Positions 1 to 7,426 of a stretch of DNA of 50,990 nucleotides are shown here, piece after piece. The position numbers were made by a program, and so were the translations under genes. Numbering within the stretch: the first letter of the stretch is position 1; each line of letters begins with the position of its first letter. Location: contig DATKZX010000017.1 of NCBI GenBank assembly GCA_035527755.1, positions 1-50,990 on the forward strand. Direction: 5' to 3'. This DNA comes from Methanomassiliicoccales archaeon. GTDB lineage: Archaea > Thermoplasmatota > Thermoplasmata > Methanomassiliicoccales > UBA472. The notes under the pieces are model-generated. The model did not search any database and had not been told where the DNA came from. It was given only the letters and a program-made list of their open reading frames with translations.

Positions 1-59
1 TTGAACTGTTTCAGCATGTCGGCCATTTGCTCGTCAAGAACGATCTTGACCGCGGCCAT
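1..59 (-). CDS. 5' end of an unidentified protein (partial, leaves the window)
   Basis: The minus strand opens a frame reading MAAVKIVLDEQMADMLKQF before the window ends. It begins 20 nt beyond the stop of the upstream gene at 79-675, so the two are probably co-transcribed. An in-frame GTG at 74 is an alternative start, because the GGAG before the ATG directly abuts it, which is too close for a good ribosome site. Nineteen residues are too few to name a family. The amphipathic pattern resembles the N-terminus of a small regulatory or structural protein, but that is only an impression. Confidence 0.4.
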   Translation of the reverse strand, partial: MAAVKIVLDEQMADMLKQF

Positions 60-78
60 CTCCGATCGCTGCACAGAC

Positions 79-675
79 CTAGCGCACATTCTTCCACCAG
101 AACAGCTCATCTTGATCCCTGGTCACCAACCCCACGTCCAACAGGAACAACATGGCCTTGTTCCAGTTCTGTAGGACCTCCGCGTTGTCCACGTCGATCT
201 TCATGGAGCTCCATATGTCCGTGTAGTGCCACCCTTCCTTCGAACGGGAGCGGAAGGTCTGTATCAGGTTTCTGACCATTGGAAAGTCTAGGCTGCCTTC
301 TTTGGCGCTCATATAATCGCTTGACAGACGCGAAAGCTCGACCTCCTGTTGGTGGAAGGCGAGGTTCAAAGTTTCGAATCGCAATGTTAAGGCTGATAAA
401 TTTCTTTCTAGCATTTTGGCCTTTTCTTCCAGGAGCGCTGCGGGCATGGTCACCTTCTGCACGCCCTGCCGATGCTGCTCCACGACCTCTAAAATGTACT
501 TTGACAGCGGCATGCCAGACGATTCCGCCGCCTCCTTCCATTGCTGCAACAGCTCGGTGGTAGGCAGATAGACGTCCACCTTCCGCTGCCGGATGGTCTC
601 GGTCTTGCCCTGGTTGGGGCGGCCGGACGGCTTCCTGTCTGACGATTTGTCTGACACTTTCACCCGGTCGTCCAT
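79..675 (-). CDS. Ribbon-helix-helix-like coiled-coil protein, function unknown
   Basis: I do not recognise a named family for these 198 residues. Residues 1-30 are polar and basic. Residues about 31-68 (RKVDVYLPTTELLQQW...MPLSKYILEVVE) show one beta strand followed by two helices, the pattern of a ribbon-helix-helix or Arc-type DNA-binding domain. Residues about 78-125 are a heptad-like coiled coil. The last 70 residues are predicted helical with a Trp-rich end (WHYTDIW, FWWKNVR), possibly a winged-helix or dimer domain. It ends in TAG and is followed closely by another minus-strand frame that leaves the window. It sits directly downstream of tRNA-Glu on the same strand. A DNA-binding regulator or replication/partition accessory protein is plausible but unproven. 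Confidence 0.6.
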   Translation of the reverse strand: MDDRVKVSDKSSDRKPSGRPNQGKTETIRQRKVDVYLPTTELLQQWKEAAESSGMPLSKYILEVVEQHRQGVQKVTMPAALLEEKAKMLERNLSALTLRFETLNLAFHQQEVELSRLSSDYMSAKEGSLDFPMVRNLIQTFRSRSKEGWHYTDIWSSMKIDVDNAEVLQNWNKAMLFLLDVGLVTRDQDELFWWKNVR

Positions 676-722
676 GATGCGAAAAAGACGGCTGGCTATT
701 TAATTATTTACTGGTAAAAAAG

Positions 723-797
723 TGCTCCCGTCGGGATTTGAACCCGAGTCGAAGCCTCGAGAGGGCTTCATGATTGGCCGGACTACACTACGGGAGC
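723..797 (-). tRNA. tRNA-Glu (anticodon CTC)
   Basis: On the minus strand a 7-bp acceptor stem, GCTCCCG with CGGGAGC, encloses a D arm, an anticodon stem AAGCC/GGCTT with loop CTCTCGA, and a T arm ending GGGTTCAAATCCC. Loop positions 34-36 are CTC, which reads the Glu codon GAG. The discriminator base is A at 723 and CCA is not encoded. No intron is seen. The gene lies between the RHH-like gene and the divergently transcribed membrane protein. Confidence 0.95.
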
Positions 798-859
798 GTG
801 TAGGCTCCCCAATTAAATGGCCGTAATTAAAGCTTACGGATGCTGAAGGGGGCACAATC

Positions 860-868
860 AATAATTAT
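860..868 (+). promoter_or_regulatory. TATA box for the gene at 894
   Basis: The A/T stretch aataattat is centred about 30 nt before the ATG at 894 and has no ribosome site after it. This fits an archaeal TATA box driving a leaderless transcript. It would fall inside the coding sequence if the upstream ATG at 840 were used, which argues for the internal start. Confidence 0.5.
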
Positions 869-893
869 CCTCTATCCACTATCATCCACGTTC

Positions 894-1373
894 ATGGATT
901 TCGATCATAATCGTAGGCCGGCTCTCGTCAACCTGATATTATGGGTGATGGCAGCCGTTTGGTTGCTGGTACTGCTATCGTTCCTACCTGAGGAGCGATC
1001 GCTTTTCGTTCTGTCGATAGGTGGGGTGCTGGCGGTGACATTATTGGTGATCGGCGTCTCTCCCTTGTTGACCCCGCACGAGATCGTGGACAAGAAGATA
1101 ATCATACGTCAGGGATGGCATTCATGGATGGTCGTTCCAGTGGACCAGGTTGACCGCATACAAAGAATGGAGAAGATCGATGTGAAGGAAGGAATTCTCC
1201 TCGACGCTTTCAACAAGACCCTGGTACTGACCGGTAGCAAGGTCAACGGTATACGATTGGAGCTCAAGGGGGAGGTGCGGGTGCCTTCAGCTTTCTGGAA
1301 GAGGGTCAAGGTCGTCATCTTCGATGTGGACGATCCCGAACGCTTCATCGCCGAGGTCGGCAAGGCGCTGTGA
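894..1373 (+). CDS. Small membrane protein with PH-like domain
   Basis: The 159-residue product has two hydrophobic segments separated by a short charged turn (about residues 9-28 and 37-56), followed by a soluble region of about 100 residues rich in beta strands. That layout matches small bacterial/archaeal membrane proteins with a bPH2/YdbT-like pleckstrin-homology fold. The strands include VPVDQVDRIQRMEKIDV and the repeated-strand end with a terminal helix (DPERFIAEVGKAL). I chose ATG 894 because a TATA-like box lies at 860-868. The frame can be extended to ATG 840, adding 18 residues. It converges on nadE, abutting it at 1373/1374. Function unknown. Confidence 0.65.
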   Translation: MDFDHNRRPALVNLILWVMAAVWLLVLLSFLPEERSLFVLSIGGVLAVTLLVIGVSPLLTPHEIVDKKIIIRQGWHSWMVVPVDQVDRIQRMEKIDVKEGILLDAFNKTLVLTGSKVNGIRLELKGEVRVPSAFWKRVKVVIFDVDDPERFIAEVGKAL

Positions 1374-2177
1374 TCATTCCCGCCAGTCGCAACCTACGGT
1401 CCTCAGTCCCAGCTTGGGGATGAGCGGCATTCGGCGCTTGTGCCGGGAGCTGGCGTTCTTCTCGAAGACCATTTCCACCAAGGCCATAGGCACACCGGTC
1501 CTCTTCGAGATCACGCCCAATGATGTCTGCTCTTCCAGTCCAGAGAGCACCAGGTCCAGGTCGTCATAGGAGATGCCCATCTCCGACTCGTCCGTCTGCC
1601 CTTCCCATAGACCGGCCGAAGGCTCTTTTTCAATGACGCTCTCCGGCACACCTATCGATCGGGCGAGCTCCCTTACCTCGGTCTTGTACAGATCTCCGAT
1701 GGGCAGGAGGTCGGCCCCGCCGTCCCCCCACTTGGTGAAGTAGCCCATTAGCAGTTCGGACTTGTTGCCCGTTCCAATGACCAGACGAGAATCCAGATTG
1801 GCATGGGCGTATAGGATGGCCATGCGGATGCGGGCCATGAGATTCCCGGCCACCTCCTTGCACTCCGATCCCGGCATGATCAGGTTATAGCTCTTGAGCA
1901 GAGGACCGATATCGTAGACCAGCAGGGTCGTTCCCCAATCCTTGCTCATCCGCCGCACGTCCTCCAGGTCCTGCTCCGGAGTGGTCGGCGAAGGCAAGAA
2001 CACGTTCAGCACTTTCTCTGGGCCGAGCACGTCGACGCAGAGCTTGGTGACGACCGCTGAGTCTATGCCGCCAGAGAGACCGACCACGACACCAGTGGCC
2101 TTGGAATCGCTCATATGGGCCCGTATGAATTCACCGATGGCCTCCACGGTCAGTTCCTTAAGTTGCGGTGGCATCAT
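1374..2177 (-). CDS. nadE: NH3-dependent NAD+ synthetase
   Basis: NadE converts deamido-NAD+ (nicotinate adenine dinucleotide) to NAD+ using ATP and ammonia, the last step of NAD synthesis. The product has the N-type ATP pyrophosphatase P-loop SGGIDSA near residue 36 and the conserved SPTTPEQD, GTGNKSELLMGYFTKWGDGG and EKEPSAGLW segments. It is about 267 residues, the size of the single-domain ammonia-dependent type, with no glutaminase domain. The frame extends to 2378, but a TATA box at 2197-2206 sits 25 nt before the ATG at 2177, so I take this leaderless start. A nitrilase-superfamily gene is transcribed divergently 76 nt away and could be relevant to ammonia supply. Confidence 0.93.
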   Translation of the reverse strand: MMPPQLKELTVEAIGEFIRAHMSDSKATGVVVGLSGGIDSAVVTKLCVDVLGPEKVLNVFLPSPTTPEQDLEDVRRMSKDWGTTLLVYDIGPLLKSYNLIMPGSECKEVAGNLMARIRMAILYAHANLDSRLVIGTGNKSELLMGYFTKWGDGGADLLPIGDLYKTEVRELARSIGVPESVIEKEPSAGLWEGQTDESEMGISYDDLDLVLSGLEEQTSLGVISKRTGVPMALVEMVFEKNASSRHKRRMPLIPKLGLRTVGCDWRE

Positions 2178-2196
2178 TAAGGATAATGCCATCCCG

Positions 2197-2206
2197 TTTA
2201 ATAATT
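2197..2206 (-). promoter_or_regulatory. TATA box of nadE
   Basis: The minus-strand sequence aattattaaa is centred about 25 nt upstream of the nadE ATG at 2177, consistent with a leaderless transcript. A second A/T box on the plus strand at 2223-2231 (ttgaataac) is placed 27 nt before the divergent hydrolase gene, so the 76-nt gap holds two back-to-back core promoters. Confidence 0.55.
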
Positions 2207-2253
2207 CTCTTTCCGGCAAAGGTTGAATAACGTTCCCCTCAATCACACACTTC

Positions 2254-3030
2254 ATGCGATTGGCCCTTTGCCAACTGAGAAGTGCCCTGGGGGATAAGGA
2301 GAGCAACTTGGAGCGTATGCGTCTGGCGGTCGAGGAAACCGACGCCGACCTGTTCCTCTTCCCGGAGATGGGCGTCACCGGTTACATGGTCCGTGACCGC
2401 TTCATGACACTGGCGGAGGACATCGACGGAGAGAGCGTATCCTACCTGGGGGAGCTTTCGGACCGCACGGGCAAGGCCATGGTCTTCGGCATGCCGCTCA
2501 ACGACTCGGAATATCCGGGGCTGGTCACGAACAGCGCAGTGATGGTGACCCCTGACGGAAGGGTGCAGAGGTACGATAAGATGCACCCGGCGAACTTCGG
2601 TCCTTTCGAGGAAGGCCTATATTTCAAACCTGGAAAGATCCCCGAGATGTTCCAGTTCAGGGGAAAGGGGGTCGGTGTCTGCATATGCTATGATATCTTC
2701 TTCCCGGAGATATGCAAAGCATACGCCATGCAGGGTGCTGACCTGCTCCTGTGCTTGTCGGCCTCACCGATGACCTCCCGTTCGTCGTTCGAGAGATTGA
2801 TACCGGCACGGGCGGTGGAGAACACTTACCCTGTGGCCTACGTGAACAACGTAGGAGCTCAACTGAACATGGTGTTCTTCGGGGGTAGCCAAGCCTACGA
2901 CGCCCGCGGACGATTATTGGGCAAGCTCCCCTATCTGAGGGAGGCGGTGGCGGTGGTCGACATCGATTCCCAGCAGACGACGGTGGCCCGCCGCTCTCGA
3001 CCGACGATACGTGATACTCATCTGGGTTAG
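2254..3030 (+). CDS. Carbon-nitrogen hydrolase (nitrilase superfamily)
   Basis: This 258-residue protein has the nitrilase-superfamily Glu-Lys-Cys triad: Glu in FPEMGVTGY, Lys in YDKMHP, and Cys in VCICYDIFFPEI. The length is that of a stand-alone amidase/omega-amidase-type member. Such enzymes hydrolyse C-N bonds in amides, carbamoyl compounds or nitriles. The particular substrate cannot be read from the sequence. It is divergent from nadE. In bacterial and eukaryotic glutamine-dependent NAD synthetases a nitrilase-type glutaminase domain is fused to the synthetase, so a role as a detached glutaminase is possible but unproven. It ends in TAG about 50 nt before the antiporter gene. Confidence 0.88.
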   Translation: MRLALCQLRSALGDKESNLERMRLAVEETDADLFLFPEMGVTGYMVRDRFMTLAEDIDGESVSYLGELSDRTGKAMVFGMPLNDSEYPGLVTNSAVMVTPDGRVQRYDKMHPANFGPFEEGLYFKPGKIPEMFQFRGKGVGVCICYDIFFPEICKAYAMQGADLLLCLSASPMTSRSSFERLIPARAVENTYPVAYVNNVGAQLNMVFFGGSQAYDARGRLLGKLPYLREAVAVVDIDSQQTTVARRSRPTIRDTHLG

Positions 3031-3081
3031 GGATCAGGGGCAAAATTTCTTAAGCCCCCAATGGGTTAGTCCGGATTGTAA

Positions 3082-4293
3082 ATGGATGAGTACGTCTCGT
3101 TGTTGGTGGTCACCGTCTTGGCCTTCGTGACGCCGCTGCTCTTCAGCAGGACACGGGTCCCGGTGGTGGTGGCCGAGATATTGGTAGGTCTCGGGGTGGG
3201 ATTGATCGCCTTCCTAGGGTACAGGCTCACGGGCGTCCAGATACTGGAATCCGGGGTCACGGTCGAGGTCCTGGCCGGAATAGGTTTCATCTTCCTGATG
3301 TTCCTGAGCGGACTGGAGATCGATTTCGGCAAACTGGAGAGAGGGGGACGCTGGACCATCATCAAGTCCGTGGCCATGCTGCTGATTACCATGCTGTTGA
3401 CCTATGGTCTGATCACCCTGGTCGATTCATTGATCGGACTGAACATCGACCCGTTCTACATGGCATTGATCCTGAGCACCACATCGGTGGCGGTGGTCCT
3501 ATCCATCGTTCGGGAGATGCGTATCTCCCGGACGGCACCCGGACAGCTGATCATGGTCTCAGCCCTGGTGGCCGATGTGCTGACCATGATCGTCATCGCC
3601 GCCTACACCATCAACATTCAGGTCATCGCCTCCCAGGACTTCTTCTATGGAGTGGAGGCCATGGGCATCGTGGTCCTGATCATCGTATCCTTCTATCTGA
3701 CGTTCAAGCTGGGCTCATGGGCCATGTGGCATTATCCTGAGGTATTGCAAAGGTTCTTCAAACTGGACGACCCGCACGAGCTGGGGGTCCGGGGATCGTT
3801 GGCCATCATCTTTACTTTCGTCGCTTTGTCCACGGTCATCCAGTCCGAGGCACTGGCGGTGCTGGGGGCCTTCCTGGCCGGAGCGGTGATCTCCCTACTG
3901 TTCCAGGAGGGCGCCATGCTGGGCAAGAAGCTCTTCGGGGTGGGATACGGTTTCCTGGTGCCGGTCTTCTTCATCAATATCGGCATCTCCTTCGATTTCG
4001 AGGCCATACTGTCTCCCACAGTCCTTCTGATACCGGTACTGTTCCTCATAGCCGCGGTGGCCAAGATACTCCCGGCCATGTTGATCATGAGGTCGGGTGA
4101 CCTCAAGCAGGATATGGCCACGGGGGTCCTGTTGACCGGAGGGCTGACCCTGATGATCGCCGCCGCCCAGATAGGTCTATCATTGGACATAATCTCTAAT
4201 TCGGAAAGAGGTATGATCATCCTGCTGGCGGTCATCTTCTCGGCCACAATGCCCATCATCTTCAAGTATCTCTACAAGACCGAGGTGAAATGA
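3082..4293 (+). CDS. Cation/proton antiporter, CPA2 (KefB/NapA-like)
   Basis: The 403-residue polypeptide is almost entirely hydrophobic, with about 11-13 predicted membrane segments, beginning without a signal peptide (MDEYVSLLVVTVLAF). The segment GIGFIFLMFLSGLEIDF and the following AFLAGAVIS are characteristic of the CPA2 monovalent-cation/proton antiporters. It lacks the cytosolic RCK domain found in Kef proteins, but the next gene encodes one and overlaps it by four bases (ATGA at 4290), so the pair probably works as a split Kef-like system for K+ or Na+ export. An A/T-rich box at 3041-3053 may be its promoter. Confidence 0.9.
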   Translation: MDEYVSLLVVTVLAFVTPLLFSRTRVPVVVAEILVGLGVGLIAFLGYRLTGVQILESGVTVEVLAGIGFIFLMFLSGLEIDFGKLERGGRWTIIKSVAMLLITMLLTYGLITLVDSLIGLNIDPFYMALILSTTSVAVVLSIVREMRISRTAPGQLIMVSALVADVLTMIVIAAYTINIQVIASQDFFYGVEAMGIVVLIIVSFYLTFKLGSWAMWHYPEVLQRFFKLDDPHELGVRGSLAIIFTFVALSTVIQSEALAVLGAFLAGAVISLLFQEGAMLGKKLFGVGYGFLVPVFFINIGISFDFEAILSPTVLLIPVLFLIAAVAKILPAMLIMRSGDLKQDMATGVLLTGGLTLMIAAAQIGLSLDIISNSERGMIILLAVIFSATMPIIFKYLYKTEVK

Positions 4294-5633
4294 TGCGAAC
4301 CATCATCGTGGGCGGAGGGCGCATCGGTAAGTTCATCTCCAAGGACCTGGACGATTTCGTAATAATCGAAAAGGAAAGGATCAGGGCGGAGAACCTGGCC
4401 AGAGAGGTCGGGGAAGAACATGTCATCGTTGGCGATGGGGAGGACCCCCAGGTGCTGGAGAAAGCTGGAGCTAAGCATGCCGATGCACTATTGGCCATAA
4501 CCAACCAGGACCGTACCAATCTGAAGGTGGCCCTGGCCGCCAAGGCCATGGGCATCCCGCGGGTCATTGCGCGCTGTGATGACCCGGCATATATCGATAC
4601 TATGCACTCCGAGGGGGTGGAGAGCGTCATCTGCCCTGCCCAAACCGCCAGTCGAATGATCCATTCCACCCTGTTCCACGATGTGCAGGAGATAGCCTCC
4701 ATCCACGTGACCAAAGGGTCCCTGCTCGACGGTACACGTTTGGGAGACGTTGGAAGCCTGGCCAAGACCCGGGTACTGGGGGTCATACGTAAGAACGATG
4801 TCCTGAAGCCTGACCCTGACCTGGCAGTTAAGTCCGGAGACGAGGTACTGCTATGCAGCCTGGGGGGCATGAGCCCGGAGCTCCGTCAACTGATGGCGCG
4901 AGAGACCACCGGCCTTTTACCCTTCTCCGAGATCGTGGTAATGATCGGGGACGAGGCCATGATCGAAACGGTCGGGGACGAGAGCCTGTATCTCGCCGCG
5001 CACCTGGGGAAGATACCGGTGGAGGTGCACTATCCGGCCGATGAGCCGCCTCAACGCTTGCAGGACCTGGCTCAGATATGGGGCGTACCCGTGGAGCATT
5101 TCTCAATGAAGAGCGGGGTGGAGACCGGCTTCACCTGCATCCTTTTCCGAAAGATGCAGAAGAACTCCCTGGTGGCCGTTGGTCCAGGGGAGATCACCAA
5201 CAAGCGCTCTTTCAAACAATGCGACCTCATGAAGATGTTGGAACGTGACAAGGTTCCAGTGCTGATCTGTCGGCGGAAGATCCCTTACACCAAGATATTG
5301 GCGGTCTACGACGGTTCGGAGGACTCCATGGACCTGGCCGAGGCCGTCTTGAAGATCGCTCTTCACACTGGCTCAAGCCTCCACATCCTGGACATCAGCG
5401 AACAGGAGGGCAATATCCTGGACCTAGAGCATCTCAAGCGTTTGGGCAGGAGCAGGGACATAGAGGTCAAACAACTATCCATCGAGGGCAACCCCACCCT
5501 GGACCTGGTGGCCCTGGTGACCGGTGGGGGATACAGCATGCTGGCCATACGTTGGAGCTGTTCCAATGTGCGCAAGGACATCCTGAGGAAGGTGATCGCA
5601 GACTCGGCCCTCAGCGTTCTCCTGGTCAGATGA
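4290..5633 (+). CDS. RCK (TrkA-like) regulator with C-terminal Usp-like domains
   Basis: Residues 1-125 form an RCK-N/TrkA-N Rossmann domain with the nucleotide motif VGGGRIGK and the acidic end of strand 2 (IIEKERIRAENLA). Residues about 135-210 resemble RCK-C, with DGTRLGDV and VKSGDEVLL. The remaining 230 residues look like two tandem universal-stress-protein-like units. The second is clearest, running from KILAVYDGSEDSMDLAEAVLKIA to the strand SVLLVR. The ATG overlaps the antiporter stop (ATGA), so translation is probably coupled. The expected role is ligand-dependent gating of the adjacent antiporter by NAD(H), K+ or an adenine nucleotide; the ligand is unknown. The fused Usp part is the unusual feature. 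Confidence 0.87.
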   Translation: MMRTIIVGGGRIGKFISKDLDDFVIIEKERIRAENLAREVGEEHVIVGDGEDPQVLEKAGAKHADALLAITNQDRTNLKVALAAKAMGIPRVIARCDDPAYIDTMHSEGVESVICPAQTASRMIHSTLFHDVQEIASIHVTKGSLLDGTRLGDVGSLAKTRVLGVIRKNDVLKPDPDLAVKSGDEVLLCSLGGMSPELRQLMARETTGLLPFSEIVVMIGDEAMIETVGDESLYLAAHLGKIPVEVHYPADEPPQRLQDLAQIWGVPVEHFSMKSGVETGFTCILFRKMQKNSLVAVGPGEITNKRSFKQCDLMKMLERDKVPVLICRRKIPYTKILAVYDGSEDSMDLAEAVLKIALHTGSSLHILDISEQEGNILDLEHLKRLGRSRDIEVKQLSIEGNPTLDLVALVTGGGYSMLAIRWSCSNVRKDILRKVIADSALSVLLVR

Positions 5634-5676
5634 ACGCAATAGTTTTAAATGACCCCACGATTATGAGCGCAGAAGT

Positions 5677-5774
5677 GCCGAGGTGGCCCAGACCGGTAAG
5701 GCGCGAGCCTGGAAACTTTCCGCCAGCTAGCTCGTGGCGGCAACGCCTCGGGAGTTCAAATCTCCCCCTCGGCG
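5677..5774 (+). tRNA. tRNA-Ser (anticodon GGA) with a 14-nt intron
   Basis: Acceptor stem GCCGAGG pairs with CCTCGGC, with discriminator G at 5774 and an encoded CCA at 5775-5777. There is a long variable arm (GGCG GCAA CGCC) and a T arm GGGAG-TTCAAAT-CTCCC, as expected for a type II serine tRNA. The anticodon stem is CGAGC (5704-5708) with GCTCG (5730-5734). The loop is interrupted by an intron; after removal it reads CTGGAAA with anticodon GGA. The gene sits alone between the RCK gene and the ACT-domain gene. Confidence 0.95.
5715..5728 (+). other. tRNA-Ser intron at position 37/38 with bulge-helix-bulge motif
   Basis: Bases 5709-5712 (CTGG) pair with 5723-5726 (CCAG), giving the 4-bp central helix. 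It is flanked by 3-nt bulges AAA (5713-5715) and CTA (5727-5729). Cutting after the second base of each bulge, as archaeal splicing endonuclease does, removes exactly 5715-5728 and leaves the 7-base loop CTGGAAA. This is the canonical intron position. Confidence 0.85.
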
Positions 5775-5839
5775 CCATCTTTTCATCCAGATGATTTTTT
5801 GGTGGGCATCGCGCATTGAAAGGATTAGATAATCGAACC

Positions 5840-5847
5840 CTTATATG
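5840..5847 (+). promoter_or_regulatory. TATA box of the ACT-hom-cimA cluster
   Basis: The sequence cttatatg lies about 55 nt before the ATG at 5900 and 65 nt after the tRNA-Ser gene. A start site about 25 nt downstream would leave a leader of roughly 30 nt containing the GGAG ribosome site at about 5888-5891. Confidence 0.5.
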
Positions 5848-5899
5848 TGGCCGGGTGCCGCTAAATGGCAAAGCGCCCACTCGATATGGAGATGGCCAG

Positions 5900-6397
5900 A
5901 TGCGGGTCAATGTGGATCTACGTTTGAAGGACAAACCCGGGCAGTTGATCAAGGCCCTGGAACCGATATCGCTCAACGAAGGTAACATAGTGGGGGTCAT
6001 TCACGACCATGAGCAGGTGACCGGAGGAAGGATATCGGTCAACCTGACCTTCGAAGCTCGGGACCAGCATTCCTTGGACGCCATCTTCGCCATGTGGAAG
6101 GAGAGGGGCGTGGAGGTGGCCAAGATGGGTGAGATATACCGAACGTACTGCGCAGAATACCTGCTGGTCGGGGACCTCACCCAATCGACCTTACGTTCTA
6201 TCACTGAGAACATCGAGAAGATCGACGGCATAGATTCCATCGATCTGCAGTATTCACTTTCCACCAGCACCGAAAACAAGTCCGTGCTCTTATTGGTCAA
6301 CGTTAGGGAGAAGAACAAAGTGACGGAGATCGACAACTTCCTCAAAGGGCGTAGCAAGCGCAACAACTTCCTCCTCGTTCGCGGGATGGGGGTGTGA
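5900..6397 (+). CDS. ACT-domain protein, putative amino-acid sensor for homoserine dehydrogenase
   Basis: The 165-residue protein starts with an ACT-like strand-helix unit (MRVNVDLRLKDKPGQLIKALEPIS) with the conserved turn DKPGQL. This matches the ligand-binding ACT fold seen in amino-acid-regulated enzymes. The second half could be another ACT-like unit (YCAEYLLVGDL...). I use ATG 5900 because GGAG lies 8 nt before it; the open frame reaches back to 5816 without a site. It is followed two bases later by a homoserine dehydrogenase that itself lacks a C-terminal ACT domain, so it probably supplies feedback regulation, possibly by threonine, in trans. The ligand is not determined. Confidence 0.75.
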   Translation: MRVNVDLRLKDKPGQLIKALEPISLNEGNIVGVIHDHEQVTGGRISVNLTFEARDQHSLDAIFAMWKERGVEVAKMGEIYRTYCAEYLLVGDLTQSTLRSITENIEKIDGIDSIDLQYSLSTSTENKSVLLLVNVREKNKVTEIDNFLKGRSKRNNFLLVRGMGV

Positions 6398-6398
6398 C

Positions 6399-7418
6399 AT
6401 GCGCCTAGCTCTCGTTGGATTCGGCACCGTCGGCCAAGGTTTGGCCGAGGCATTGGCTATGAAGAAGGAGATGCTCAACGACCACTTTCACGCCGATCTG
6501 CAAATTGTGGCCGCGTTCGATTCCCGAACCTACGCCTATGACCCCAAAGGCCTGGACCCGCTGGCACTGGTGGCCAGTAAGGTAGCCGGAAAGGGATTGG
6601 GCAAGGTCCAGAAGAAGAGCGCCTCGGAAACGCTGAACGATCTTGATTATGACGTACTTGTGGAGATGACCCCCACCAACATCCTGGACGCGGAGCCTGG
6701 TTACACCAACATAAGCACCGCTTTGAAGGCTGGCAAGGACGTGGTCACCTCCAACAAGGGGCCGCTCGCCCTAAAGTACCGCGCACTGGACAATTTGGCC
6801 AAGAAGAACAACGTTGAACTGCGCTTCGAGGCCACCGTTGGCGGGGCCACTCCCATAATCAACCTGTCCCGGGAATTGCTAATGGCCGAGAAGGTCGAGT
6901 CCATGAAGGGCATCCTCAACGGCACCTGCAATTTCATCCTCAGCCGCATGGGCGAGGAAGGATTGCCGTTCGAGTACGTGCTGAAGGAGGCTCAGGAGAT
7001 GGGGTACGCGGAGACGGACCCCAGCTACGACATCGACGGCATAGACAGCGCCAGCAAGCTTGCGATACTGGCCAACGCCATGATGGGTCTTGATGTGACG
7101 TATAACGACGTGCGCAGGACGGGCATTCGCCAGATCACCCAGGAAGCGGTCGACCTGGCGGCAAAGGAGAAGAAGGTCATCAGGCTGATAGGCGAGGTGA
7201 ACGGCAACGGGATCGAGGTCTCCCCTCGCATGGTGCAGTTAGGTCACCCGTTGGCCATATCCGGAACGCTGAACGTACTTCACATACACACCGACCTGGC
7301 CGGGGCCATAACCGTCACGGGCAGAGGGGCCGGAAGGAAGGAGACCGCCAGTGCCATCATGAGCGATCTGGTCGGTCTTCTTAAGAGAAACGCCTGCGTC
7401 AACGGCAGGGTTAAATAG
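6399..7418 (+). CDS. hom: Homoserine dehydrogenase
   Basis: The enzyme reduces aspartate semialdehyde to homoserine with NAD(P)H, the branch to threonine and methionine. It has the N-terminal Rossmann motif GFGTVGQG (7-14), TSNKGPLAL around K120, NGTCNFIL (174-181), and the catalytic region ETDPSYDIDGIDSASK (205-220). At 339 residues it is the short form, without the C-terminal ACT domain of many bacterial enzymes. The ACT gene two bases upstream probably compensates. It ends in TAG nine bases before the cimA start. Confidence 0.93.
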   Translation: MRLALVGFGTVGQGLAEALAMKKEMLNDHFHADLQIVAAFDSRTYAYDPKGLDPLALVASKVAGKGLGKVQKKSASETLNDLDYDVLVEMTPTNILDAEPGYTNISTALKAGKDVVTSNKGPLALKYRALDNLAKKNNVELRFEATVGGATPIINLSRELLMAEKVESMKGILNGTCNFILSRMGEEGLPFEYVLKEAQEMGYAETDPSYDIDGIDSASKLAILANAMMGLDVTYNDVRRTGIRQITQEAVDLAAKEKKVIRLIGEVNGNGIEVSPRMVQLGHPLAISGTLNVLHIHTDLAGAITVTGRGAGRKETASAIMSDLVGLLKRNACVNGRVK

Positions 7419-7426
7419 GTCGTGCC

